A stretch of 64,000 bases of DNA from assembly GCA_001414485.1 (NCBI GenBank), contig LLEY01000228.1, positions 1 through 64,000 on the forward strand. The letters are read 5' to 3'. Every line of letters begins with the position of its first letter. The first letter of the stretch is position 1. The notes under the pieces were generated by a model. The model was not told the DNA's origin. It saw nothing but the letters and a program-made list of their open reading frames with translations, and did not search any database. Position numbers and translations under genes: made by a program. Shown here piece after piece: positions 11,064 through 21,912 of the stretch. This DNA is from Calycina herbarum (lineage: Eukaryota; Ascomycota; Leotiomycetes; Helotiales; Pezizellaceae).

Positions 11064-12481
11064 ATGGCTTCTGCGAACGAATCACCGCCCGATCCCATCA
11101 TCTTCAAGATGTTTGGTATCAAACCCGATGTCCATCTTCAAGTCTTCGACCAAGCGTTCCATGTCCACTCAACTGCTCTGAAGATGCACTCCGAATTCTT
11201 CTGCAAGTTCCTCGGCTCGCCCGACAAAGCTAGCTCAACCTCACCTTCCATCTCGGGATTCGAACAAAATTGGGTAACCCAAATTGATGGAGACGGCACA
11301 TGGTCGTTGGTTTCCAAGTCAGTCCAAGTATGCTTATCCTCAACGACCCTTCCCTGTTTGACATTAATCAAAGCTAATCTTTCGATAGAGTCAAAAGGAG
11401 ACCATTGAGCCCAACAGCAACAATTCTTTGCAGATTCAAGCCTTCCGCACACTTCTTCAGGGATTCTACAACGCGCCCATTCGTATTACCTCCTCCGATC
11501 ATCTGATCCTGGCCACCGAGCTGGCAGACTACTATCGTTGTCTGCCAAACCTTTGCCTTGCTGGTATGTCATACGCTACCTGTCTATTTTCCAGGTCCGG
11601 TAAGAAGTTTGGTCATTGCTCTTGGCGCACTTCGAATTATTGTGTGAGATATTCTCGGATAATTTTAGTTATTGATCGAGAATCCTTGGGACAATCACGA
11701 ATTTAAGTTTCTGGATTTTTCAAGCTCTCTCGAACAATGATTTGATTTATACTAGAATATTTAGCACAACTCTTGATACAGTAAGTTACCGAGAGCAATG
11801 GTTCGATCTATCAACATATGTACACTTGTACACTTAACACCATCTTTTTTCTCTCCTCCTGACTTACATTCCACAATCTAATACTGACGTCTTCTATTCG
11901 TAACTTTAGTCAGCGCTGCATTACTCAGAAGTCCTGAACTCGTCAAAGAGATCCCCGAAAGCTGCTGCGACTTGCTTCGAACGGCAGTAAAATTGAGAAA
12001 TCCGGTACTCTTCAAAGAATGCATCCTTCATGCTGTTGGGCCATGTCTTGAACCTCGATATTTGACTATCGATGACCCAAAGCTTTTCCGCATTGCTGAA
12101 CGGGCACGCCGCACGATAAAAGGCAAAATTGGCGATTATTATCAAGATGTTTTGAATTTCTCCATCTCCAACCTCAATCATCGTCACAGCTGGCACTCGT
12201 TCGCTTCTAGTTTGACAAATGGCAACCTTTCTCAAATCCATAATCCTCACGGACGGGTTTCCATGCCGGCATATTTTCGCACCCTATCTGAACAAAACGA
12301 TGTGAAGAATAATAACACCGTTCCGGGTTTCAAAGAAATTCTCGAACCCATTCTCGAAAACAATTTGGTTCTAGGAATGCAGTCCGCTCGGGTTGGAGAA
12401 GGCGCTCTCAAGGATACATTTCTATGTGCGGATGTTTTTGATGAGGACTTGCCATGGGATGTCAATGCTTTGGAGTGGTAA
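11064..12481 (+). CDS. BTB/POZ-domain protein, array copy 1
   Basis: Exons 11064-11327, 11389-11563 and 11910-12481 give 336 aa. The N-terminal BTB core reads PDVHLQVFDQAFHVHS, then continues after intron 1 (phase 0, 60 nt) with QAFRTLLQGFYNAPI and ATELADYYRCLP. A helical middle (LLRTAVKLRNPVLFKECILH) and the family's C-terminal signature (FLCADVFDEDLPWDVNALEW, stop) follow. BTB domains mediate dimerisation and often recruit Cullin-3; nothing here shows a substrate-binding domain, so the role is unknown. Copy 1 differs from its sisters: it has a unique 346-nt intron (11564-11909, phase 1, in the LAG/V codon) and lacks the intron that copies 2, 4, 5 and 6 carry after the ECLIH..TG motif. The start aligns with the other copies (exon 1 is 88 codons, as in copy 2). 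Confidence 0.82.
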
Positions 12482-12839
12482 CTTGGTGTTTTTATGGAAC
12501 CGCCTGGTGTATCTAGCTTTCCGGTGTTTCGACTATGTTTGAGAAGTTCAACCTGGATTTAGAGATATGTGCCTGTGTTCTACCTTAACGAAAATAGGAA
12601 ACCATCCATCAAAATGGCGTCAAGTGCTTAACAAAATGTGCTTCAATGAATTTTTTGACATGCCTTCTTCTGAGCAACTACGAAATATTGTTCGAGGATG
12701 CTTGGGACAACTACTATATCGACTTTTTAATTGTAACTAACCTTTCCAACCAATATTCCAAATTGTCCTAGAATATCTGAAACATTTTTGTCGGAACTCT
12801 AGCTCTTTAAGCTAGTAATAGCCTCAAAGGTCTCTTAAG
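12482..12839. other. 3' flank of BTB copy 1
   Basis: AT-rich non-coding sequence leading into the RIP-like repeat block. No gene or motif recognised. Confidence 0.5.
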
Positions 12840-13330
12840 AGAATCTATTACGTTGCTTTGAAATAATCAGAGCAGCTTGACTAAAGAGCCTCTTGCTAGG
12901 AGCCGAAGTAGCAGGTATTTATAGATACTTCCTAGCTAATATAGAGAGAATAGAATAGTTATGTCTAAGTATTTATAAGGCTTATAAAGCTTAATATTGG
13001 TAATTATATATATTAATAATATATATTTATTATTATATAATTAATAGTTAATTAATTAAGGCTTAAAATAAAGAAGTTACGTTGTAAAAAGACAGCTTAG
13101 GAGGTCTCGCTTAAGCTCCGGAGCGACGGAACGCTACTCCGTAACCACTCCGAGCATCCGGCCCGGCTTCCGACTATGTCGGCCCGATCACGTGCTATAT
13201 TAATCAATTAATCAATTATTAATCTGATTAACGTGATTAGATTAGATTAGATTATGATTAACGACTAAAAAGCGTTGATTAGATTAGATTAATGGCCATT
13301 AATCTAATCTAATCTAATTATTACTTTCAC
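12840..13330. repeat. AT-rich, RIP-like repeat remnant between BTB copies 1 and 2
   Basis: This block is far more AT-rich than the flanking genes (long TATATATTAATAAT runs) apart from a GC-rich island at about 13085-13195. Its right part consists of ATTAG/CTAAT pentamers. It includes a perfect 38-bp palindrome at 13277-13314 centred on TTAATGGCCATTAA. The composition and lack of coding suggest a transposon or MITE relic degraded by RIP. No target duplication was identified, so the class is open. Confidence 0.5.
13277..13314. repeat. Perfect 38-bp palindrome of ATTAG units
   Basis: Nineteen bases (three GATTA-type units, then ATGG) are followed immediately by their exact reverse complement. 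Similar GATTAGATTAG runs occur 40-50 bases upstream in the same block. It could form a cruciform or be the fused termini of an inverted-repeat element. Confidence 0.8.
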
Positions 13331-13834
13331 TGACTGTTGATGTGGACTCCAAAAAATAATTTTTCTAACAATTAATCTCGCGGAGGAAGATCAGTGATTT
13401 TTGGTTTCATTTTGGCTCTCCAAAAAGTTAACTTCTGTGATTTGTGGATCGATCCTCTGCAATTCTGCAAGGCTCGTGTAACAAGATGCGAGTTCCATCT
13501 GATTGGTAAATACTTCCCGACAGCAAACGGGTTGGTGGTAACCCCGCTCAAAGTAGCCTCATCTCCTCCTTTGAATTGGGTCACTTGAGAAGTCCAGTAA
13601 ATCCAATTCGGCATCGAAGTTATTACTGCCGTCTAATGAGGAGTTGAGAAGCTTGATTTGGATGCCCGATGTGCTTTGAACGTTGTCGCTCAAAGCAGGT
13701 GTGTCGATTAATCTTTGGCAAGTCTTCCCTGCTTCAGCAGACTCTTCCTTTTTTCTAACCCGGTGATTTCTTCCAGAAGCACTTCCTCCCGTTTTCGAAA
13801 GAAAACCCCCAACTCGAAAACAAAACCTCCCGAC
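13331..13834. other. Upstream region of BTB copy 2
   Basis: Non-coding spacer with normal composition. The frame of BTB exon 1 extends upstream without a stop to 13715 but with no ATG before 13835, so it is taken as 5' leader. Confidence 0.5.
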
Positions 13835-15050
13835 ATGGCAGAAAACACAAGTGATGCAGACAGTCACCCAACAATTGTGCTGGTCCGCCGTGGATTGAGC
13901 CCCGATGTCCACCTCCAAGTCTTTGATCAAGAGTTTCACGCTCACTCGATGATTTTAAAGATGGATTCCGAATTCTTTCGTTCATTCTTCGACTCAGCAG
14001 AGAAGAACCTTCCAGCTTCAGATTCAATATTTAAATATATGTGGGTGACGAAGGTGGACGATGACGGAACTTGGTCGCTGGTCTGGGAACATGGAAAAGT
14101 AGGTGTGATTTTGTACCATGATGGTGAACCATAATCTGCACGCTGGGTTTGCATTGTACCAGAATTTTAAGGAAGGAATGAAGTTTTTATATTAAGTCTC
14201 AAGTTATTTTGATGCAAGATACACATACAAAGGTTGTTCAAACTTGCTGACTGCATCGGTGGAAGGACCCGAACGAAGCGAGTCGTTCGATCGCGGGGGG
14301 CATCCCCTTTCAAATCAATGCCTTCCAATGTTCACCCTAGCAGTCACGTCTGCTATGATGAATAGCACCGCTTTTGTGCAATCCATTCCGAACCAATGTT
14401 GCAAGTTGCTAGAAATTGCCACTACGCTAAGAAACAGGATTTTATTCAAGGAGTGTCTCATTCACATAACCGGTAAGCAAAGCTACGGGCCTTGAGATCC
14501 ACTGAATAAGACATCCTTCTTGTTTTAGCAGCACCGGAGTGATTCAAGTAATTTTAGAAGTTCAGGCTGACGATGATGTGTTGATTCAGGGCCATGGATC
14601 AACCCGCGATATCGAGCCTTGCAGGACCCTCTTCTCAAATCTGTCGGTGAAAAGACATATATGAGTATTATTGCAGCCATCGCAAAGTACCACGAGGGGA
14701 CTTTGGAGCTAGCTCATAATAACAATGTCCACGTAAAATTTGCGGAGGATACAGAGGCTTTCAAGTTGAAGCTAGCGAGGCAGTGCGCTGTGGATAATAA
14801 TGGGCAACATGTTGGACGTGGACGAGAGTATCGAATACGCCTCCCAGAGTACTATCGCAAGCTATACACATATCTTGGACGTGGAATTCCCGACAGCTAT
14901 GAACCTCTTTTGAAGCCCTTAGTCAAGAACAACTTGTGTTTGGACAGGAGTGGAGAGGTTTCAGGCCAGGGTTCATACGCACAATACTTTCTGTGTGCAG
15001 ACATCAGTGACGAAGATCTCCCTTGGAATGTCCACCAGGACGATTGGTAA
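13835..15050 (+). pseudogene. BTB/POZ protein, array copy 2, missing part of the BTB domain
   Basis: Exon 1 (13835-14098, 88 codons) is a normal BTB start (PDVHLQVFDQEFHAHS), and the last exon (14590-15050) has the full C-terminal half and signature (FLCADISDEDLPWN, ending DDW). Between them, the segment that in sister copies encodes EAFKTLL through LADYYR (about 40-45 codons) is absent. Homology resumes at CLPMFTLAV (14319) and runs to the donor at 14472; the final intron is 14473-14589. In place of the lost part is an unrelated GC-rich piece with a small hairpin (GAACGA...TCGTTC, 14271-14288). A splice to 14283 would keep frame and give about 304 aa with a gutted BTB fold, so a shortened protein remains possible. 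I judge it broken. Confidence 0.65.
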
Positions 15051-15580
15051 ACAGTTAGCAAGTCGATGCTTTCTTACCTACTCAATCATCTATCCATCAT
15101 TTTTTGGGAGAATGCAGAATGCAGGCCATTGTTTCTTTCAACCAGAAAATTACAAAGGAATTGAATGAACAGTGTGCAGGTGTGTTAATGGGTCGGGAAT
15201 GAATGGTGGTCTCGTTTATAGTGGGGGAAACCTTCAGGAAGAATTTTGAGGAGATTTCCTTGTATATAATGAGCAATCTGAATAGCAAATGTGCTTTCGC
15301 AAGAAACCTGTGCTGTACTGTTGTAGTCTAGAATATCTTGGAACCTAATTTGACAGGCACCAAATTTCTGGACGCAAACAACGGATTGATTAGCTGCGAC
15401 CCCGCTTCAGCCAACAACTTACCCTGTGTCACCCGATGATTCTTCAACGCCTTCAAAAATTTGAAGAGACTGGGAATTTACTCATTGAGGAGAGAAATGT
15501 CTGGAATTGAAGCTCAAGGTCACTATCTATCATCAACAACACAACCACCCTCGAACTTATTCATGAACAGGTGGTTGAAA
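15051..15580. other. Spacer between BTB copies 2 and 3
   Basis: Non-coding. The exon-1 frame of copy 3 is open upstream with ATGs at 15497 and 15563; these would add 6-28 residues absent from the sister proteins, so 15581 is preferred as the start. No other feature. Confidence 0.5.
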
Positions 15581-16869
15581 ATGGCAAACGTGATCGATAA
15601 TCCACCGATCGTTTTAAATTCGCCTGGTCAGAAACCCGACCTTTTACTTCAAGTCTTCAACCAGTCATTTCACGTTCACTCAGTGATGTTGAAGTTTCAC
15701 TCGGAATTTTTCAGAAAGTTTCTTGATTCGGCCGACAAGGATAAGAAAGCACCTCCTTCAGACCCGAACTTCAAATACGTATGGATTGCGAAATTGGATC
15801 CCGATGGAAGGTGGCACTTGGTTTGGGAACATGCTGAGGAGGTACGTACCACGGGAACTCTTTTAAAATAACTCTCCGGAAGTTCAACTCGGCTCATATT
15901 CCGCTCTTTCCCTTATGAGAAGGACCCCGACAATCCGTAGTCAATAATGTGTCTCAGGAAAAACGTGAAGCTCAGAGACTGTTCCTTGTTTATGGTTGGG
16001 CAATATTCTGCTCGTTCCCCAACAAAATTTTGAGAATGAACAGTTCATGCTTTGCTTCGGTGCTCGAAATATAGCTAACAGCTTAAAAGATGATAGAGCT
16101 GCACAGGGTCCAACTTGAAATCGAAATGCTACCGGCGCCAGAAATCGAGGCCTTCAAGACCCTCTTGCTAGCAATTTATAGCAGGCCTATCGTGATACCT
16201 TCTACGGACCACCTTTTAAAAACTATTGAGTTGGCGGATTATTACCGGGCGCTTCCAATCTTCTCACTTGCTGTGAAATCGGCTTTATTAAGCAGCCCGA
16301 AATTCGTGGCTCAAATTCCAGAACTTTGTACAACCCTACTTGCTCCCGCAGGAAAGTTGAGAAACCAAGTTTTGTTCACGGAGTGTTTGATTCATGCCAC
16401 AGGACCATGGGCAGCCCCAAGATACCTCAAACTAGAAGACCCAGAACTGAGACGAATCGGAGAGAAAGCGTACAACAACATCGTGAAAGCCATTGGGGAT
16501 TTTCAACGCGATTTGCTAAAATTCAACAAAGGGGAATGGTCTTTGATTCAGAAAAGGAAAGCACTCGAACAGGATTCAAGTACAATGATAAAAATCGCAT
16601 ATGATTGTCCCACAGATTCTGGTCCAGCCAGAACAGACAAATCGAAGCTTCGACTGTCGCAGTACTACAGAGCCGTATATGAGGATATTGGTCATGGAAT
16701 CCTATCGGATTTCAAACACCTCTTACTGCCACTTCTCAAGAGCAACTTGAAGTTGGATACAAGTGGTGAAATATCGGGACAGAAAGATGGAAAGTACGCC
16801 CAGTGTTTCCTGTGTGCTGAGATCGATGACGAGGACCTCCCTTGGGATATCAATCAAGAGGACTGGTAA
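15581..16869 (+). CDS. BTB/POZ-domain protein, array copy 3
   Basis: Two exons, 15581-15841 and 16090-16869, give 346 aa. BTB core: PDLLLQVFNQSFHVHS in exon 1, EAFKTLLLAIYSRPI and IELADYYRALPIFSLAV in exon 2. The C-terminal half is contiguous (no intron at the ATG-PW junction) and ends in the signature FLCAEIDDEDLPWD, DW-stop. It is the best-preserved one-intron copy and, like copy 1, lacks the phase-1 intron of copies 2, 4, 5 and 6. Intron 1 is long (248 nt, GTACGT donor). The acceptor is placed after CTTAAAAG because an earlier AG would give an immediate stop. Start chosen by alignment with the sisters. Function unknown; dimerising adaptor inferred from the BTB fold. Confidence 0.8.
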
Positions 16870-17569
16870 ATGACAAGGTGATTTTTTCGGACCTGTAATC
16901 TCCCTTTACTGAAATTGTGAATATAGGGTGAGTGAGTGACGAGAATTGCTGCGGAAAAGAACTGGTGTTATGAATTGTGTCAGGTGTGCAAACTGGAAAG
17001 ATATCGAAGGAAGGAAGGTACTGAGATTTTCACGAATTATTCAATGAAAGCGGTAGTCTTAACTAGAAAGACGAATCATGAGTGTATTTTTTGCAAGAAA
17101 CCTATCACCACGACCCGATTCTGAGAATTCGGAACGGATAGATATTCCTTCCACTCGCTCAAACTGAGCGAAAATATCGCTGTGATACTTGCCTCTTCCA
17201 TGGAGAAAGAAGCGTGCATATATATTTTCCTCTTCAGTATTTTCTTCACATTGCCAGTTTCCCCCATACACAAAGGTGCTAGGCGAGTCATGCACTCAAA
17301 GCAGGCTGTCTCGATACTCTCCATCAAACCACAAGGCAAGTCCGATTCCATCACGTGTTGGAGCCCCCTGATGATCTCAGTAGTCATGGTACTCTTACTC
17401 GCTAGCAAATACGTTAAAAAAGCAAGCAGGCTTCCTCGCGCAAACCCTCCATTCAAAATGACATTTAATACCTCGTCCTCTGCTCTTTTGACTCTCTGTT
17501 TTCGTGTTCGCTTTTCTTGTCGACTCCAAAACGAAGAATAAATGAATGTACTGCCATTGAAATCTCACC
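16870..17569. other. Spacer between BTB copies 3 and 4
   Basis: Non-coding. Contains the copy-4 version of an upstream block also seen before copies 5 and 6 (about 17368-17450). An open frame at 17182-17541 overlaps this conserved promoter region and has no family features. Confidence 0.5.
17368..17450 (+). promoter_or_regulatory. Conserved upstream block of BTB copy 4
   Basis: This segment (TGATGATCTCAG..., then AGCAAGCAGGCTTCCTCG at 17421) aligns with 19552-19632 before copy 5 and 21745-21790 before copy 6. The AGCAA-C core begins 149 bases before this copy's ATG and 150 before the other two. Either shared regulation or simply recent duplication of the whole unit would explain it; I cannot separate the two. 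Confidence 0.45.
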
Positions 17570-18723
17570 ATGCTCACCATCTCAGAGCCCAACGACTACC
17601 AAAGCAAAAAGAAACATATTTGCATGCACAACATGTTACTCGAGAATCCAACCCGTGACGTCTATATCCTCCTGTTCGACCAGGGATTCCAGGTCCATTC
17701 CCAAATCCTCAGCAGGCATTCTGCATACTTCAAGGCAACCATCGACCTGAACCCCAACAGGCCGGATCTCCAACCTTCAAAACTGCCTTCAGGGGAAAAA
17801 TTCAAAAAGCTCTTCCGCACCCGCGTCGAAGATGGACTCGGCTATTTGAAATGGCAACATGCCAAGGTAAGTGCCCACACCTACTGTAGAATGTAATTCC
17901 AAAGGCTTAAAATCCGCAGCAATGGGCCGCGATCCAAAAGGGACTGAATTTCAAGGGTAGCCTGGAACTGGAAAAGACCCCGTTCGACGCCACCCCGGTT
18001 GAAAATGTCCAAGGGCAGATCAACGCGTTCAAAATAGTTCTAGAGGCAATGTACGATATGCTAATGGCTGTGGGTACTTCGGGTCAGCTAGCATTAGCTA
18101 CTAAACATGCAGAACGATATAAATGTCTGCCAATATTTTCTAGTGCTGTTACCGCGGCTCTACCCAATAGTCCGAAATTGTTATCCTCTATTCCTACAGA
18201 TTGCGCTAGCCTATTAGAAATTGCGAGAAAACTGAGAATCGGGGTCCTCTTTAAAGAGTGTCTACTTCATTTGACCGGTACATCATTGACATGATTTCTC
18301 TCCCCACACGGAAAACTAACCTGAATATTTCGCTCAGGCCCCTGGCAAGAACCTCGACATCTGCAATTAGTCGACCCCGAGTTGAAGGAAATAGGAGAAA
18401 AAGCGCACAAGAGCATCCAAGCCAAACTCTCGGCATTCAACCAATATTTCGAGAATACACCCAGCGCGGTGATGGACTACGCCCGGGGAGAATATGGTCA
18501 AAACATGGAGAAAGCGAAAGAGGCACTTCCGGAGGTTTACAGAGCCTTAGATAAGATATCAAATGAGGAGGAAGTTGAGTACAGAATGGAGCCCATTTTG
18601 AGGAACAACTTGAAGTTGGATACCAGCCGTATCGAGCCGGGGGAGGGGAAATACTCGGAGTTCTTCTTTTGTGCGGATATTGAGGATGATGATTTACCTT
18701 GGGACCATAGCGAAGACTGGTAG
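17570..18723 (+). CDS. BTB/POZ-domain protein, array copy 4
   Basis: Exons 17570-17866, 17920-18277 and 18338-18723 (introns 53 and 60 nt) give 346 aa. The first strand of the BTB domain has diverged (RDVYILLFDQGFQVHSQ) and the following loop is longer than in copies 1-3. The middle (NAFKIVLEAMY, ATKHAERYKCLPIF, LLEIARKLRIGVLFKECLLH) and end (RNNLKLDTS, FFCADIEDDDLPWDHSEDW, stop) match the family well. The second intron is phase 1 and splits the Gly codon of TG-PW, exactly as in copies 2, 5 and 6. It groups with copy 5 by the shared KLRIGVLFKEC and QAKLS segments. No localisation signal was seen. Function unknown. Confidence 0.82.
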
Positions 18724-19098
18724 GATTGTCGTGCACTATCACTGGTATTTCCGCAAGTAAGAGAAGGAGATGTGATAGTTACCCGGGTGAATAGATTTAC
18801 CTAGTAACATAAAATATTGATGAAATTACCCACTTTCTTTTCGGATTGTTAGTAGCGAACGATTCTTTTCCAGAGAAGCTAGGAGAGATTTCACCGTGCG
18901 TACTCAGAAATATAAATATAAGGATAAGGATCTGGAGACTAAACAGAATGACTTTGAGGATAATTACTTCGTAATTCAGTCTATTTATCTATTTATAGTA
19001 TATTACTTAGAGTATTACTCTGAGTAATCTGAGTAATTATTCTACTCTACTTACCAAAGTCGTTACTTATAGTAATACTCAAAGGTTTGAGTAATTTG
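18724..19098. repeat. AT-rich GAGTAA/TTACTC-rich insertion, possible MITE
   Basis: From about 18940 the sequence is built of TTACT and AGTAA motifs in both orientations, with an imperfect central palindrome (ATTACTCTGAGTAAT near 19015-19029) and related ends (ACTTTGAGGATAATTACTT at left, reverse of AGTAATACTCAAAGG at right). It stops where the truncated BTB exon starts (19099). No target duplication resolved. Confidence 0.4.
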
Positions 19099-19183
19099 TG
19101 CTCACACTGCGCCATTTTGGTAGAGGTCGCAAGGAAATTGAGAATCGGGGTTCTCTTCGAAGATTGCATGATAAACCTGACAG
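19099..19183 (+). pseudogene. Truncated seventh BTB paralogue (exon fragment)
   Basis: This 85-base piece encodes CAILVEVARKLRIGVLFEDC followed by MINLTG and stops at a GTAACT splice donor. It is the same segment, with the same phase-1 exon end, as the end of exon 2 in copies 4-6 (CASLLEIARKLRIGVLFKEC in copy 4). The upstream side is replaced by the AT-rich palindromic block, and the downstream exon is lost or unrecognisable. It is therefore a relic of another array member, most like copies 4 and 5. Confidence 0.8.
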
Positions 19184-19753
19184 GTAACTCACATTTATAA
19201 ACTTGCCGCAAAAAAAGCATGCTAACTCGGCCTAAGACCCTACGAAATCGTCTCTATCTTGGATACTGTAAAGCTTGAGCGATGAAATCCCCCTCGCCCT
19301 CTTCGTTCTCAAGCTAGCAGACAGAACTTCTAATTTGCAAATTTCGAAAATGGGGAATAAAGCAAACCTAATAAAAGCTCAAATAAGATTGCCGCATTTC
19401 GCCATTTGATGTGATTTTGGCAATGCCAGTTTCCACCAGAACCACAGATTTTAAAACAAGCAGTCACTGATGACATATTGGCTCTCATTTCAAACATCAA
19501 ACAGCAAAGCAACCCGCATTCTCCCAAGACCATCAAAACAGCAGAGTCCCCGGATGATCTTAGCACTCACCCTGACCTCACTCCTAAGCAAATATATCAA
19601 CAAAGCAAGCTGATTCCCTCGAGCAATCCCTTAATACCAATCGGATTCAAATAGAGCACCTCGTCCCCATTCACCACGTTCATTTCCATTCCATCTCTCC
19701 TCGCTAATCCCCAAGCAAAAAAGATTACAGAGTCTTAATAACCATTTATCACC
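19184..19753. other. Degraded remainder and upstream region of BTB copy 5
   Basis: After the relic exon comes an intron-like piece (GTAACT...GCTAACTCGGCCTAAG), then non-coding sequence and the conserved upstream block at about 19552-19632. Confidence 0.5.
19552..19632 (+). promoter_or_regulatory. Conserved upstream block of BTB copy 5
   Basis: TTAGCACTCA...CCTGACCTCACTCC followed by AGCAAGCTGATTCCCTCG (from 19604, 150 bases before the ATG). The copy-6 counterpart has TTAGCACTCAGTGACCTCC and AGCAAACTGATTCCCTGA, also 150 bases before its ATG. Function inferred from conservation only. Confidence 0.5.
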
Positions 19754-20864
19754 ATGGCAACCTCCAAAGACGACATGATCTGGCGAGTTGAGAGTGGAGC
19801 ATCCCCTGACATCCATCTCCAATTATTTGACCAAGGATTCCGAGTGCACTCCTCGGTCCTCGGAAAGCACTCTAAATTCTTCGCCAACTCCTTCGGCCAC
19901 GGCTGGTTCCCCTTTCAAGCAACAGAGGCTTCGCGCAAGCCCTCGGGCAAGTCTTTCTGGCAGCTCTATATCACACGCGTGAAAGATGGGATTGGCTTTC
20001 TAGAATATGAATATACTAGGGTATGTACGCAATAATCCGCCACTTCCAGAGAACGTAAATTAAGGCAAGCGTTACCAACAGAAAATGGCCAAGGAAAGCG
20101 ACCCCGAAAGGGAAGATACCCCGGACGATGATACCCCAGTGGAGAATGCCAAAGAGCAGATTGAGGCCTTCAAAACCTTTCTTTGGGCAATGTACGGGTG
20201 TCAAATATCTATCGACTCTCAGACTCAGCTGGCGCTATTAACGAAGCAAGCCGACTATTACAAATGTCTACCATTCTTCTCAGGTGCTGTCACAGAAGCC
20301 TTTCCCTACAGCCCAAAACTGGTCCACCCAAACATGGCAGAAAATACTAATGTTTTGGAGGCAGCCAAGAGACTGAGAATTGGGGTCCTCTTCAAAGAAT
20401 GTATAATCCACTTAACCGGTATGTCGCAATCGTGATTCTCTTGCTACATGAGAAACAACTGACTTCGCTTAGGACATTGGGAAACCCCTCAGCACCGGAA
20501 CCTATCAGACCCGGAGTTGAAGCTAATTGCAGAAAACACGTACCAGAGCATCCAAGCCAAACTCTCGGTGTTCAAACAATACTACAAGCGCACACCACCA
20601 AGTTCATGGCTAAAACACGCCTGGGAGGAATATGGTCAGAATATGGAGAAGCTCAAAGAGCCCCTTCCGGTGGTTTACAGAAGCTGGTATAGCACGGCAA
20701 ATGAGGAGGAAGTGAAAAGTCTATTGGAACCGATTTTGAGGAATAACTTGAAGCTAGACCAGAATGGTACTAAAGCTGGGGAAAATGAGTATGCGGAGCT
20801 CTTCCTTTGTGCGGAGATTGAGGATGGTGATCTGCCTTGGGATCCCAATGAGAAAGACTGGTAA
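19754..20864 (+). CDS. BTB/POZ-domain protein, array copy 5
   Basis: Exons 19754-20020, 20082-20418 and 20473-20864 (introns 61 and 54 nt) give 331 aa. BTB start: PDIHLQLFDQGFRVHSSVL. Exon 2 opens with an acidic linker (EREDTPDDDTPVENAKEQ) before EAFKTFLWAMYGCQI and KQADYYKCLPFFSGAV. The helical part is AAKRLRIGVLFKECIIHLTG, and the protein ends FLCAEIEDGDLPWDPNEKDW, stop. Closest to copy 6 in the linker (DTPVE(N/D)A) and to copy 4 in the C-terminal half. Intron positions are identical to copies 4 and 6. All splice sites follow GT-AG. Function unknown. Confidence 0.83.
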
Positions 20865-21912
20865 GCTGGTGGTGGACTGCAACTATCTGCGTCGTAAGAA
20901 GGGTCTCTGAGCGGGCAGATGTAGTTCAATGTATTGTTGACTGAGGAATTGCAATCATATTTCTTTGGATTTACCTAATAAGTTGGTAAAAATAAAGACA
21001 GAATGTGTGAGACAAACCCCAAGAGTTGAGGAGATCTTGTTTTCATTCCAATCTCCCAGCTGCACCCAATGTCTCTGGAGTAATGTATAGTAGTTCTGGA
21101 AGTTCCTTGAGCAACAAGTATAGTCGAGTGTGGATCACTACCTCAATTTCGGGAGAGAGAAAATACTTGATGACTAGAAAACGAAATTTAAATCCGATGC
21201 CTAGACCCATAAACGAGCAGTCGCACGACCTCTAAAAATTACGTCTAAGGGAAAGCAGGTAAAACCAAAGACGGGGTGATAAATTTCAGGCTAACACTTA
21301 ATTCCAGGAATGCTCAACGTACCATCTAAAGTTTAAAAAGTAGGCACATGAAATGCCAAGCTGGGTGGGATGTCTTCGATGTGCGGGAAATAATTTGAAA
21401 TCAAAGAAAGCAAACGAGGAATCAACAAATGTCGCCAGCAGTAGTAGCGACCTACACTTTGGAGAGAAGAAATTTTCCTCTATGCGCACAGTAACAGGAA
21501 TAAGCAGTGTAGTTTGCAAAAGAGAACCATCCCATACCATCCAAACTCATGAGTGCAGAAAAAGACTCAACAGATGCCGAATGAACACAATCAGATTCCA
21601 GATTGCCTACCTTCTTGGGACCATGGAAGCTAAGAGACCCCAGCACTCATGGAATGCTGTCTCTTAATCTTGACCATCAAACAGAAGAAAAAATCTCTGC
21701 CATTCTGCCCTCGTCACAATACTGAATCCCGTGGTAAGTTTAGCACTCAGTGACCTCCAAGAAGCAAACTGATTCCCTGACGCAATCCTTGATCTAAAAC
21801 ATATTAAAAGAACCGAGCCCCTTTCTTACTTCCTTAACCATCTCTCTCCAAACTTCCTAGCGAAAAGAAACGCCAGTGACCAAATCCGAAATACTGATTT
21901 CGAATTCTCAAA
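20865..21912. other. Spacer between BTB copies 5 and 6
   Basis: Non-coding. An open frame at 21353-21667 has no ATG-supported family features. Contains the upstream block of copy 6 (21745-21790). Confidence 0.5.
21745..21790 (+). promoter_or_regulatory. Conserved upstream block of BTB copy 6
   Basis: AGCAAACTGATTCCCTGA starts at 21763, 150 bases before the ATG, preceded by TTAGCACTCAGTGACCTCC. It matches the copy-5 block with few changes and at the same distance, so the duplicated unit included at least this much promoter. Confidence 0.5.

Noticed and set aside
14250..14312. Possible tRNA (GTTCGATCG and a C/G-rich arm) inside BTB copy 2
   Set aside because: The putative T-stem does not pair and no acceptor stem or A box could be drawn.
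17182..17541. 119-aa frame with hydrophobic segments between BTB copies 3 and 4
   Set aside because: Covers the upstream block conserved with copies 5 and 6, where the frame is not open; therefore promoter, not gene.
21353..21667. 104-aa frame upstream of BTB copy 6
   Set aside because: No family features and not conserved in the other spacers.
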